A stretch of 64,000 nucleotides of DNA from Streptomyces griseochromogenes (lineage in GTDB: Bacteria; Actinomycetota; Actinomycetes; Streptomycetales; Streptomycetaceae): contig NZ_CP016279.1 in NCBI RefSeq assembly GCF_001542625.1, forward strand, positions 4,836,001 through 4,900,000. The letters are read 5' to 3'. Position 1 is the stretch's first letter, and the number at the start of each line of letters is the position of its first letter. Positions 8,447-17,696 of the stretch are shown here, piece after piece. The translations under genes were made by a program, and so were the position numbers. The notes under the pieces were generated by a model. The model was given only the letters and a program-made list of their open reading frames with translations. It had not been told where the DNA came from and ran no database searches.

Positions 8447-9471
8447 GAGGGTGGCGGGCGGCTCGTAGTCGATGTGCACCCGCACCGCGGCGCCGTCGGC
8501 GTGTTTGCGGGCGTTGGTCAGTGCTTCCTTGACGATGCGGTAGACGGCCAGGCGGTGCGTGGTGGGGGCCTGCCCGGACACGCCTTCGACGGCCGGCGCG
8601 ACGTGCTGCCCGGCAGCGCGTGCCTCCTCGGCCAGCCCTGTACTTCCCTCATGAAGGCGCGCGGCCGGACGCCGCCCGTTCGGTGCCGGACTCGCGCAGG
8701 GCGCCGAGAACACGACGCAGGCCGGCCAGGGCTGCCACGGACGGGGGGCGCGGCAGGCCGAGGCGTTCGGGGACCGGCGCGGGCAGTGTGCCGTACTTGG
8801 TGGACAGGACGCCGGTGTGCAGGGCGATCAGGCTCAGGCGGTGGGCCGGCACGTCGTGCGTCTCCGCCGCGATGCGGGAACGCTCGGTGGCGCGGGCCGC
8901 TTCTTTAGCGCAACTGCGTTTCGATCCGTAGGCGCTCGACCTGCGAGGCCGGCGCCTGAACCAGACGCCGCCGGTTGCCCAGCCACAGGCTGATGACCAT
9001 GGCGAGCGGCGGCAGGAGCACGGTGGAGGCGTACTGGTTTCGGCGTCCACAGCGGGGTCGCCCGGTCGCTGAGCAGGCTGCCGCCGAGCGCGGCGAGGGC
9101 ACAGGCCGTCGCCACGCGTGCCCGGCCCTCCACGGCCAGGTCGAACGGGGCGAGCACGAGCAGCGTCAGCATCGGCCATCCCCACCACACCGTGGCCGCG
9201 GTGACCAAGAGCGTTCGCGACGGGCCGGCGCCGGGGCACGATCAGGGCCGCCCCGCACACGACGGCCACGGCCGTGACGGGGACCGGATAGCGGCCGGTG
9301 CTCACCGCCGCGCCGTTCGGACACGCCGCCGCATCGTCTCGGCGGCGCGGATCTCACCCTGGGCGGCCCCGCTCTCCCTGCGGTGGCCCTGGCCGCTCTC
9401 GGGGCCGTGCTCGTGTGGAGGAAGAGGCGCAGGCGACGCCCCCGACCCCAGAGTGCCTCGCGCACCCTCAT
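8447..9471 (-). pseudogene. Two-component sensor histidine kinase (NarL-partner type), broken
   Basis: Pieces of a HisKA_3-type kinase occur in several frames. There is an N-terminus MRVREALWGRG at 9471 and degraded hydrophobic segments. The dimerisation and phospho-acceptor box is ERSRIAAETHDVPAHRLSLIALHTGVL (usually EMHDVLAHRLS), then RRVLGALRESGTE. In another frame come AVYRIVKEALTNARKHADGAAVRVHIDYEPPATL from the ATPase N-box. The G-boxes are absent because the frame is cut at about 8447 and continues as ketoacyl synthase. At least two frameshifts plus the 3' deletion make it non-functional. No adjacent response regulator gene survives. Confidence 0.85.
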
Positions 9472-9517
9472 GTGCCCTCCCGGCGTGTGATTGCTCGGGC
9501 GGGCACGGCCTCTGTCC

Positions 9518-10285
9518 TCACATCCCGGCGGTACCGCCACCGGTGAGGCCCGGAGCCAGCGTCGGGACCCAGAAGACGGCGACGGCCAGGGCGATCGAGG
9601 CGAACCCCACGGCGCGGGCCACCAGGCGGCCGGCCGGAGCCAGCTTCTCAGTAGTGATCACTGCGGTCAGGACCACCATGGCCCACAGGTTCATCACTCC
9701 GAACGCCGCCAGGAGCACCATCAGCGACCAACAGCAGCCCAGGCAGAAGGCCCCGTGGTGGGCTCCGGCACGCAGATCGCGCGAGGGCCCCGGGTGTGAG
9801 GCGTAGCGCAGCATGTGCCCGATCGGCGAGCGGCACCTCGCCAGACAGCGATCTTTGAGGGGCATGAGCTGGTAGACGCCGTTGACCGCGAACACGGCCG
9901 CGGCCACCGCGGTCCCCGCCACGGCAGGGAGGTCCGCCACCCCGCCCAGACCCGCGGCCAGCCCGTACGCCGGCAGCCCGGCCGCGGCCCAGACGAGCAG
10001 GTAGGCGAGGGTGAAGACAACCATGCGCGGCGCCCGGTGCACGGTGATGGTGCGTGCGTACAGCGCGGCGACGGGCGCCGTGGCGGGCAGCATCATGGCA
10101 GCCATCATCAGCGTCCACACGGCCAGGAAAGCGGGCAGGCCCAGGCCCATGGTGCCCGGCATCGCCTGCATGCCGCCCCAGCGCGTCACCACCCAGATCC
10201 AGGCGGCAGCCGCCGCGACCAGCAGCAGTCCGGCGGGGGCCGCCCCGGGTTGGACGGTGACCGGCCGACCGGTCACGCGGACCAC
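9518..10285 (-). CDS. DUF2182 integral membrane protein
   Basis: The predicted polytopic membrane protein has 255 residues and about six or seven hydrophobic segments. The family landmarks are MMAAMMLPATAPV, KDRCLARCRSPIGHM and HHGAFCLGCCWSLMVLL. The Cys/His/Met-rich loops are why the family is annotated as predicted metal-binding. The GTG at 10285 lies 13 bases inside the end of the upstream DUF1326 gene, so the two are translationally coupled and probably act together. This pairing recurs in actinobacteria. The biochemical role is unknown. Confidence 0.9.
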   Translation of the reverse strand: MVRVTGRPVTVQPGAAPAGLLLVAAAAAWIWVVTRWGGMQAMPGTMGLGLPAFLAVWTLMMAAMMLPATAPVAALYARTITVHRAPRMVVFTLAYLLVWAAAGLPAYGLAAGLGGVADLPAVAGTAVAAAVFAVNGVYQLMPLKDRCLARCRSPIGHMLRYASHPGPSRDLRAGAHHGAFCLGCCWSLMVLLAAFGVMNLWAMVVLTAVITTEKLAPAGRLVARAVGFASIALAVAVFWVPTLAPGLTGGGTAGM

Positions 10286-10887
10286 GTGAAGGGCGCCGAG
10301 TGTCCGTTGCCGCCGGAGAAGTCCCAGGACCGGCCGTACACGCCGTCACCCGTCGCCCGGGTGGACCGGGCAATGGTCAGCGTGCTGTTCGCCGGGTGGA
10401 ACATGCCGGTCAGGCTCATGACCGGACCGTCCTCGCCGAACTGCGGGGCGATCTGGTCCTCGATCTCGATGTCGATGGCGTCGCCCACCCGCGCGGCGTG
10501 ACGGCGGCCGTCGTCGCGGTAGTCGATGGGAACGCGCTCCACGCCGAGGACCTCGCCGATGAGGGGAGTGAGCGCCGCCATCGGCCCGCCGGCCTGGCCT
10601 GAGAAGATCTTGCCCAGCGCCTCCGCCTGGCTGTCATCGGCCGAAGCGTCGAGGTACAGCGCCACCTGCCAGCCGCCCTCCGACATCACCTGGGGCGCGT
10701 CGATGAAGACGGCGACGCTGCGGTCGGAGACGTCCACGCCGTCCACGTTCCCGCGGTCCACGTGGAACGCGAAGGTCACCTGGCAGCGGTCGTGGTCGGC
10801 CGGTGCGGTGAGGCCCGAGGTGGTGCAGGGGCACACCGCGTCACAGTTGCAGCTCTCCAGATACGTGCCGTTGAGATTCCAGGGCAT
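10273..10887 (-). CDS. DUF1326 protein
   Basis: The product of 204 residues opens with the family signature MPWNLNGTYLESCNCDAVCPC and continues with a beta-rich body ending SGGNGHSAPFTWSA. The clustered cysteines near the N-terminus suggest metal or cofactor binding. No signal peptide or membrane helix is seen, so it is probably cytosolic and works with the coupled DUF2182 membrane protein. The ATG at 10887 is preceded by a purine-rich GAGGGAGGCGAAG, a strong ribosome-binding site. The gene is intact. The function of the family is not established. Confidence 0.9.
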   Translation of the reverse strand: MPWNLNGTYLESCNCDAVCPCTTSGLTAPADHDRCQVTFAFHVDRGNVDGVDVSDRSVAVFIDAPQVMSEGGWQVALYLDASADDSQAEALGKIFSGQAGGPMAALTPLIGEVLGVERVPIDYRDDGRRHAARVGDAIDIEIEDQIAPQFGEDGPVMSLTGMFHPANSTLTIARSTRATGDGVYGRSWDFSGGNGHSAPFTWSA

Positions 10888-11122
10888 GGCTCTTCGCCTC
10901 CCTCTTTTACGTCCCCCTCAGTGAAGGGAGTGCATCGGGGGGCCTGTTCCGTTCCGGTGCAGCTCTTCTCCAGGCTATTCCGGACGACCCCTGGCGCGCA
11001 GATCCACTGTCGGCGCAGCTCACCGTCCTGGGTGCCGGGCCCAGGGGGCACCCGCTCTGTCGAGGACCCGGCCATGTGTCGGCGTTGTCAGTGGTCACCC
11101 GGCTGGCACAACCACGTCGACC

Positions 11123-12610
11123 TCATCCCGCCGGCGCGGTGATCTCCCTTTTGAGGATCTTGCCGCTGGGGCCGGTCGGCAGTGTGTCCACGAGCCACAC
11201 CTGGCGCGGGTACTTGTACGCCGCCACCCGCTCCTTGACGAACTGCCGGAGCTCGTCGGGCGTGGCCTGTGCCTTCGGGCGCAGCACCACGGCGGCAGCG
11301 ATCTCCTCGCCCAGATGCGCGTCGGCCACGCCCACCACCGCGGCCAGCGCGACGGCCGGGTGCTCGTGGAGCACCTCCTCGATCTCGCGCGGGTAGACGT
11401 TGTAGCCGCCGCGGATGATCATGTCCTTCTTGCGGTCGACGATGTACAGGTAGCCGTCCTCGTCCCGGCGCGCGAGGTCACCGCTGCGCAGCCAGCCGTC
11501 CGGGAGGGCGGCCGCCGTCTCCTCCGGGCGGTTCCAGTACCCCTTCATCACGTTCGGCCCGCGCACGGCCAGTTCGCCGATGTCTCCGGGAGCCACGTCC
11601 TGGCCCTTGTCGTCGAGGAGCCGCACCTCCACATCCTTGATCGGGGTGCCGATGGACCCGGCCTTGCGCGGTCGGTCGGGGTGGTTGAAGGTGACCACCG
11701 GACTGGTCTCGGACATGCCGAAGCCCTCCAGCACCACGCAGCCGAAGCGATGCTCGAAACCATGAAGGATCTCCACCGGCAGCGAGGCGCCGCCGGAGAC
11801 GCACATCCGCAGCGTGGACACGTCGGCCTCCGAGGGGTGCTGGAGCAGCGCCGCGTACATGGTCGGTACGCCCTCGAAGATCGTCGCCCGGTCGCGGGCG
11901 ATGGCGTCCAGCACGGTCTGCGGGTCGAAGCGGGGGATCAGGGTGAGCGAGGCACCGGCGCGGACGGTCACGCTCATCGTGCAGATCTGGCCGAAGATAT
12001 GGAACAGCGGCAGACAGCCCACGACCACGTCCTGCGCCGTCATCCGCTGCACATCGACCGCGTTGACCTCGGTGTTGTGCCGCAACCCCGCGTGGGTGAG
12101 CGTGGCGCCCTTGGGACGGCCGGTGGTGCCCGAGGTGTACAGCAGCACGGCCACGTCCTCGCCGTCCGGCTCGCTCACCTCCGGCAGCGGCTCGTGACCG
12201 GCCAGCAGGCCCGCGAAGGCTACGGGCTCGACGGCCATGTGCCCCACTCCGGCGGCGGCCGCGCCCTGCGCGCCCTCGCCCGGCGCCTGGTGCCACTCGA
12301 AGAGCATCACCGCGCCGGAGTCGCGCAGGTGGTACTCGGTCTCCCGGGTCTTCAGCAGCGGGTTCATCGGCACGACGACCGCTCCGGCGCGCAGCACGCC
12401 GTAGTACAGGACGACGAACTCGGGAACGTTGGGCAGCATCAAAGCGACCCGGTCTCCCGGCCGTACGCCCTCGGCCTGCACCAGCGTGGCGGCGCGGGCG
12501 CTGCGTTCGTCGAGCTCCGCGTAGCTGGTGACCTGGCCCCCCAGTCGCAGTGCGGGGCGTTCCGGCTGCCGCCGTGCCGTCTCCACCAGGAACTGAGCCA
12601 GATTGGCCAT
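11123..12610 (-). CDS. fadD: Long-chain fatty-acid-CoA ligase (ANL superfamily)
   Basis: This 495-residue acyl-adenylate-forming enzyme carries LLYTSGTTGRPKGATLTH (P-loop, A3), PLFHIFGQ, GFGMSETSPV (A5), WLRSGDLARRDEDGYLYIVDRKKDMIIRGG (A7/A8) and the catalytic Lys in PTGPSGKILKREI (A10). It activates a carboxylic acid with ATP and loads it on CoA. Fatty acids are the likely substrate, but related benzoate-type acids cannot be excluded. The ATG at 12610 begins MANLAQFLVETA. It is divergent from a PucR-type regulator 149 bases away, which is the obvious candidate controller. Confidence 0.9.
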   Translation of the reverse strand: MANLAQFLVETARRQPERPALRLGGQVTSYAELDERSARAATLVQAEGVRPGDRVALMLPNVPEFVVLYYGVLRAGAVVVPMNPLLKTRETEYHLRDSGAVMLFEWHQAPGEGAQGAAAAGVGHMAVEPVAFAGLLAGHEPLPEVSEPDGEDVAVLLYTSGTTGRPKGATLTHAGLRHNTEVNAVDVQRMTAQDVVVGCLPLFHIFGQICTMSVTVRAGASLTLIPRFDPQTVLDAIARDRATIFEGVPTMYAALLQHPSEADVSTLRMCVSGGASLPVEILHGFEHRFGCVVLEGFGMSETSPVVTFNHPDRPRKAGSIGTPIKDVEVRLLDDKGQDVAPGDIGELAVRGPNVMKGYWNRPEETAAALPDGWLRSGDLARRDEDGYLYIVDRKKDMIIRGGYNVYPREIEEVLHEHPAVALAAVVGVADAHLGEEIAAAVVLRPKAQATPDELRQFVKERVAAYKYPRQVWLVDTLPTGPSGKILKREITAPAG

Positions 12611-12759
12611 GACCGCCTCCACGAACGTCGCCGTCGAAATCCGCTGTTCACGTTGACGACATCGTGCAGAGGTCCGTGGCGACGGCCTATGTACGGTATG
12701 ACAGCGTCTGCCGTCCCGGATTGTTCCCCAGCACAAAACAGGGGCGTTAAGCTGCGGGA

Positions 12760-13944
12760 ATGAACCTCTCCGGGGTGGTCTCGGCGCTTCATGCGAGGCT
12801 GCCGGAACTGGGCGAGCGGATGGCGCAGCGCATCCGCTCGGACGTCGATGCCTACAGGGACGAGTCGCTGATCCCCTTCGACTCGCTGCACCGCTCGTGC
12901 ACCGCCAACGCGGACCTGCTCCTGAACCAGTTCGGCCGCGCGGGCGCGCAGGACCCGAGTCCGGCGCGGGAGACCGGCCGTCTCCGCGCCGAGCAGGGCG
13001 TGCCGCTGGCGGACACCCTGCACGCGTACCGGATCGGCTTCGAGCTCCTGTGGACGGAGGTCCTCGCCGAGGCGCGCACCCATCCCGAGGTCACCGACGC
13101 CCAACTGGTGTCCCATTCGGCGGAGATCTGGGCCCTGTTCGGCCGCTACGCGGAGGCGGTGGCGGCGGCCTACCGGGAGACGACCACCGAGCTGACATCA
13201 CGGCGTCAGGCGCGCCGCTCGGCACTGGTGGAGGCGCTCTTCACCGGCGCCGTCGCCGACCGCACGCTGTGGGAGGCCGCCCGTGAGCTGGACCTGTCCG
13301 ACCGCGGGCCCTATGTCGTCGTCGCGGCGGCCGCCGACGCTCCCGGCGAGGAGCCGCTGGCGGGGACGGAAGCGGCGCTGCGTCAGGCCCAGGTCCACTT
13401 CGCCTGGCGGCTGCTGCCCGACCAGCAGATCGGTCTGGCCGCCCTGCCCACGGCGAAGGTCGAGAGCGCCTGCCTGCGCATCCTGCGCCGCGCGGGCGCC
13501 CGCGTAGGGATCAGCCCCTGCTTTCACTCGCTGCGGGACACCCCCCAGGCTCTGCGCTTCGCCCGTCTGGCCCTGGCCGGCCTCCCGGGCACCGGCCCCG
13601 GCGTCGCGCGGTTCGACGACGACCCGCTGGCGATGGTCGTTGCCGCGGCCCCGGCCGAGGCGGCGCACCTGGTGGAAGTGGTCCTCCAGCCCCTGCTCGA
13701 TCTCCCGGCCGCGGAGCGTGCCCGTCTCCTGGAGACCCTGGAGCACTGGTACGCCGCCGCCGGCTCCACCGCGGACGCGGCGCGGAGTCTCTTCGTCCAC
13801 CCCAACACCGTCCGCTACCGGCTGCGCCGCGTCGAGGAACTGGCGGGCCGTTCCCTGTCCGATCCGCGAGCGGCGGCGGACATCGGCGCGGCGCTCCTGG
13901 CGGTCCGACGGGTGGGCGCGTCATCGAGTGACATCGCCGAGTAG
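12760..13944 (+). CDS. PucR/CdaR-family helix-turn-helix regulator
   Basis: The protein of 394 residues has an N-terminal RsbT-co-antagonist-like helical region (residues ~10-150, with RAEQGVPLADTLHAYRIGFELLW) and a central GGDEF-like CdaR segment. At the C-terminus is the PucR helix-turn-helix, LEHWYAAAGSTADAARSLFVHPNTVRYRLRRVEEL. Such regulators respond to small metabolites and often control the divergent neighbour, here the acyl-CoA ligase. The ATG at 12760 immediately follows GCTGCGGGA. The gene is intact. Confidence 0.9.
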   Translation: MNLSGVVSALHARLPELGERMAQRIRSDVDAYRDESLIPFDSLHRSCTANADLLLNQFGRAGAQDPSPARETGRLRAEQGVPLADTLHAYRIGFELLWTEVLAEARTHPEVTDAQLVSHSAEIWALFGRYAEAVAAAYRETTTELTSRRQARRSALVEALFTGAVADRTLWEAARELDLSDRGPYVVVAAAADAPGEEPLAGTEAALRQAQVHFAWRLLPDQQIGLAALPTAKVESACLRILRRAGARVGISPCFHSLRDTPQALRFARLALAGLPGTGPGVARFDDDPLAMVVAAAPAEAAHLVEVVLQPLLDLPAAERARLLETLEHWYAAAGSTADAARSLFVHPNTVRYRLRRVEELAGRSLSDPRAAADIGAALLAVRRVGASSSDIAE

Positions 13945-14169
13945 CTCAACCGCGTGCTTCCAGTGGCGTCCTCGTCCCGGTCGGCCCGTACGGTTCGGCG
14001 GGCCGGGCGAGTGGCCCGAGGACTACCGAGGCGGTCCGATGTCGCAACGAGTGCCAACCGTCGCCCGCCCACGGGAACCGGCGAAATGCGGACTGCGGGG
14101 TGACGGAATGGCATGGCTGGTGGCGCCCCATCGTCGCATCGGGCGCTCGCCGGACAGCGGGCGTTCCCT

Positions 14170-15213
14170 CTATTGGTCAGGCTGGTCGCCGCGGATCTGC
14201 CACCTTGCATCGGCCGGGTTCCAGACCAGGCGGATCCGGCCACGGTCAGGCCGCTGAGCGGTCAGCTCGTCGAGATTGAGAGAGGCCAGGGCCCGCAAGG
14301 CCTCGTCCGAGACGTCTGACCACAAGCACAAGGTGATGTGTGCGTCGGGGTCGTCCGCGATCAGCAGCGTCGCCCCGCTCCTGGCCTCGCTCTGGGCCGG
14401 AGACCGGCGGAGCATGCGTTGGACCAGCGCACGAGCCTGCCCGTACGCGTCCTCGGCTGCTTTGGACATCAGGGCCTGTACGAAGGGGATGACAGAAGTC
14501 GCGACCACGGCGGTCACGACGACCGTTCCCGTCGCCGAACGCCTGTAGAAGGCACGATTTACGTTTGCTTCCCACTCAAGGACGCGCTTCGCTCGATCGC
14601 GCCACTGACCTGCCTCGTCGATACGGCCCTGGGCGGCCAACAAAGTCACGAGTTCAAGGCATGCCTGGTGCCGCGGACCGAGGCCGGCATCGATCTCGGC
14701 CGGGTCGCGTGGCTCGATCCACTGTTCGCCGTCGTCTTCGGCCGCTGCGCGGAGCCAGTGTTCCGCCTCCTGGGACAAGTCCCGATCACGTAGTGCGCGA
14801 CCAAGCTCCAGCTTCGCGTCGGCATGCCCGTTCTCGGCGGCGTGTCGCAGCCATCCACCGCGCTCATCAGCGTCATCGCAGGTCGTGCCCATCGCGTACA
14901 TGGCTTGGAGGTGTCCCGCCTCCGCGGCCCGCCGGTACCAGTGGAGGGCCTGGTCTGCCTCTCGTCCCGCGAGGAGCTCGGCGAGACGGTACATCGCGTC
15001 GCTCTCGCCGGCCTCAGCGGCGTCCTGGAACCACCGCTGAGCCCGCTGGGGATCACGGCGTTCGAAGAAGTGAGCCAGGCGCATCATCGCCCGTGAGTCA
15101 CCGAACTCGGCGGCCTGCTCCAGACCACGGTCCGGCCTCTCCCAAGAACTCTGCTCGAACGCCACTGAGCCCTCCCGACCCGACCCCGCGGTTCCCCGCC
15201 GCCTGACTGACAT
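14170..15213 (-). CDS. Sel1/TPR-like repeat protein with one membrane segment
   Basis: The product of about 347 residues has four to five degenerate 30-36-residue repeats between residues ~30 and 210 (AAEFGDSRAMMRLAHFFERRD, DAAEAGESDAMYRLAELLAG, RRAAEAGHLQAMYAMG, HAAENGHADAKLELGRAL). These are followed by a hydrophobic stretch TVVVTAVVATSVIPFVQALM and a C-terminal domain ending WNPADARWQIRGDQPDQ. Sel1 repeats are protein-interaction scaffolds. The C-terminal domain was not recognised. ATG at 15213 is used; a GTG at about 15165 (VAFEQSSWERPD) is possible. It is divergent from the broken propeller gene. Confidence 0.75.
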   Translation of the reverse strand: MSVRRRGTAGSGREGSVAFEQSSWERPDRGLEQAAEFGDSRAMMRLAHFFERRDPQRAQRWFQDAAEAGESDAMYRLAELLAGREADQALHWYRRAAEAGHLQAMYAMGTTCDDADERGGWLRHAAENGHADAKLELGRALRDRDLSQEAEHWLRAAAEDDGEQWIEPRDPAEIDAGLGPRHQACLELVTLLAAQGRIDEAGQWRDRAKRVLEWEANVNRAFYRRSATGTVVVTAVVATSVIPFVQALMSKAAEDAYGQARALVQRMLRRSPAQSEARSGATLLIADDPDAHITLCLWSDVSDEALRALASLNLDELTAQRPDRGRIRLVWNPADARWQIRGDQPDQ

Positions 15214-15242
15214 TCTTCATACCGCATGACAACGGGAGGCGA

Positions 15243-15956
15243 GGGACGACCTGGCCGTTCTGGGAATTCGACGAGTTCGACACGGGAGCCGCGCACGCCG
15301 TCCGGTGGTCGACCTCGCGGTGGTCGGGGCGGTCGACGGACCTTTGGTCGTCTGTTTCGACCGTGACAGCGCCGTGTGGACCTGGGATGTGCAGCGTGAC
15401 CTCTGGCGGCAGCACCCCTTGGCGTACGCCTTTGCCGACGATCCGCTTGCCGCCCAGTACCCCGACGCCGCGAACGAGCTGGATGCGGTGGCCGCGGCTG
15501 TCCACGGTGGTCGTGTGCTGCCGGCCGCAGGCGGCCACGAACAGGGCGCTGCCTTGTGGGATCTGGAAAGTGGTGCGCTGGTCCGGGTAGCGCGGTACGA
15601 CGAGCCCTACGTCCAGGCTCTGACCCTGGCGGAGGGGGAAGAGGCTCCGCGGTTCGGCGCGGGGGCGGACCCTGGGGTTCTGGTGTGGGAGCTGCCGGCC
15701 GAGGAACCTCCTCAGGAGCTGCCGGAGTGCGATGACAACGGCGTCTGGGCCGTCGCGACGATGCGGATCAACAGCCGCTCGTTGGTCGTGGGGGTGGCAG
15801 CGACGTGGGCGTGTGGGATCTGGCGGGGGACAGGCAGCTGGCCGCGTTCCTCCCCGACGACGGCACGGTTGAGATGGTCGGGGTGGCCCGGCTCGCCGAT
15901 CACCTCCTCGTGGTGGCGGCGGATCCCGGCGGGATCTACCCGCACCCAAGCCCGCC
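15243..15956 (+). pseudogene. WD40/beta-propeller-like protein, frameshifted and truncated
   Basis: Three consecutive frames give one beta-propeller-like protein. WPFWEFDEFDTGAAHAV starts near 15252. The main run is VVDLAVVGAVDGPLVVCFDRDSAVWTWDV to DDNGVWAVATMRINSRSLVVG. After a shift near 15795 it becomes DVGVWDLAGDRQLAAFLPDDGTVEMVGVA and on to VVAADPGGIY. The repeating VWDL/VWTWDV blades are WD40-like. The 3' end is lost where the convergent exporter gene begins at 15957. With two frameshifts and no 3' end, the gene is dead. What it bound is unknown. Confidence 0.7.
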
Positions 15957-17573
15957 TCACTGGTCGGACAGCGTGAGGTTCGGCACCCGCCAGGCCGCGA
16001 TCAGGAAGGCGACCAGGACCACAGCGGCGCCGGTGAGGAAGACGAGGCGCAGCGAGGCGACGTACCCCTCCAGGAAGGGCAGCGCCGCGCCGGGATCGAG
16101 GGCGTGCAGGAAGGCGGAGTCCTCCAGGCCGACACCGCCGCCGGGGCGCAGGACACCCGCCAGGGCGTGCGCGTTGTCGGGCTGGGCCAGCAGACGGCGA
16201 TAGGCCGTGTGGTGGCGGGCCTGGGCCAGCCGGTCGGCGATATGGCCGGTCGCCGTGGTGAACAGGATCGACAGGAAGGCCGTGGTGCCGACCGTGCCGC
16301 CGTTGGAGCGGAAGAAGTTGACCGACGCCGTCGCCGCGCCCATGTCCCCATGGGGCACCTCGCACTGCGCGAGCGTGGTGAGCGTCTGCATCGACGCGCC
16401 GAGCCCCGCGCCCATCAGGGCCATGCCGAGCGCCGCGTACCACAGCGGGCTGCCCACGCGCAGAGTGGCGAAGACGAGCATCGCGGCGGTGAACGAGCCG
16501 AGACCGGCGACGAGATGGACCTTGAACCGGCCGGTCCGCGCGATCAGCCGCCCCACCAGCAGCGTCACCGCGAGATTCGCGGCGACCGTGGGCAGGGTGG
16601 CCAGACCCGCCGCCATGGGGCTCATGCCCCGTATGAGCTGGAGGTAGAGCGGCAGCGTCGTCATCGCGCCGAACATGCCGATGCCGACGACGAAGTGCAG
16701 CCCGACGCCCAGCCGGAAGGCGCGGATGCGGAACAGGCGCGGCGGCAGCAGCGCGGCGTCGCCCATCCGCCGCTCCACCACGACGAACACGGCGAGCCCG
16801 ACCAGGCCCATCGCGTACGCCAACAGCGCCCGGGGCGAGCTCCACCCCCACGTGCGGCCCTGTTCGGCGACCGTCAGCAGCGGCACGAGGCCCACGGCCA
16901 GGGCGAGCGCTCCGAAGTAGTCGAGCCGGTGCCGGACCCGCCGGTGCGGGATGCGCAGCACACGGACGATCGTCATGGCGGCCGCGGCGGCGAGCGGCAC
17001 GTTGATCAGGAAGATCCAGCGCCAGCCGTCGATGCCGAGCAGGGTGGCCCGGCCCGCGAACGCGCCGCCCACCAGCGGGCCGACGATGCTGGCGCCGCCG
17101 AACACGGCGATGAAGTAGCCCTGGTATCGGCCCCTTTCGCGCGGTGTGGTGACGTCGGCGGCGATCGTCATCGCCAGTGACATCAGCCCCCCGCCGCCGA
17201 GGCCCTGCACGGCGCGGAACGCCGCGAGTTCGTAGATCGACCCTGCGCATCCGCACAGCAGTGAGCCGACCGTGAACAGGGCGATCGCGGCGAGGTAGAC
17301 GGGCCGTCGGCCGTGGATGTCGGAGAGTTTGCCGTAGAGCGGTGTCGCGATGGTGGCGGTGATGAGATATGCGGTGGTCACCCACGCCTGGGCCGTCAGC
17401 CCGTGCAGATCGTCGGCGATGGTCCGCAGCGCGGAGGAGACCACCGTCTGGTCCAGCGCCCCCAGGAACATGCTGAGTACCAGCCCGGACATGACGGTGG
17501 TGATCTGCCGGTGACTGAGCCGAGCGGGCACGTCCCCCGCTGCGCCCTGTTGCTGGGTGTCGGAGAAGGTCAC
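15957..17573 (-). CDS. MFS drug/metabolite exporter, DHA2 (14-TMS, EmrB/QacA) family
   Basis: The product of 538 residues has about 14 hydrophobic segments and the family motifs GALDQTVVSSALRTIADDL (motif D1), GKLSDIHGRRPV (motif A) and GLGGGGLMSLAM with RERGRYQGYF (motif C/B region). These are proton-driven exporters of amphipathic compounds in the cytoplasmic membrane. The start is a GTG at 17573. It is co-directional with a glycosyltransferase and the frameshifted UDP-glucose dehydrogenase, opposite a TetR gene. Together these suggest export or inactivation of a glycosylated small molecule. Confidence 0.9.
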   Translation of the reverse strand: MTFSDTQQQGAAGDVPARLSHRQITTVMSGLVLSMFLGALDQTVVSSALRTIADDLHGLTAQAWVTTAYLITATIATPLYGKLSDIHGRRPVYLAAIALFTVGSLLCGCAGSIYELAAFRAVQGLGGGGLMSLAMTIAADVTTPRERGRYQGYFIAVFGGASIVGPLVGGAFAGRATLLGIDGWRWIFLINVPLAAAAAMTIVRVLRIPHRRVRHRLDYFGALALAVGLVPLLTVAEQGRTWGWSSPRALLAYAMGLVGLAVFVVVERRMGDAALLPPRLFRIRAFRLGVGLHFVVGIGMFGAMTTLPLYLQLIRGMSPMAAGLATLPTVAANLAVTLLVGRLIARTGRFKVHLVAGLGSFTAAMLVFATLRVGSPLWYAALGMALMGAGLGASMQTLTTLAQCEVPHGDMGAATASVNFFRSNGGTVGTTAFLSILFTTATGHIADRLAQARHHTAYRRLLAQPDNAHALAGVLRPGGGVGLEDSAFLHALDPGAALPFLEGYVASLRLVFLTGAAVVLVAFLIAAWRVPNLTLSDQ

Positions 17574-17696
17574 GTGTCGTCCTCGGGGGTGGGCGAGTGC
17601 GGAGATTCCGGGTGGGCCGGGGGCAGCGTGGCGTGTATGCGCCCCGCCCTGTCCCCGGCCCGGCGGCCGACGGGTCAGTCGGCGACGGCGGACCGG

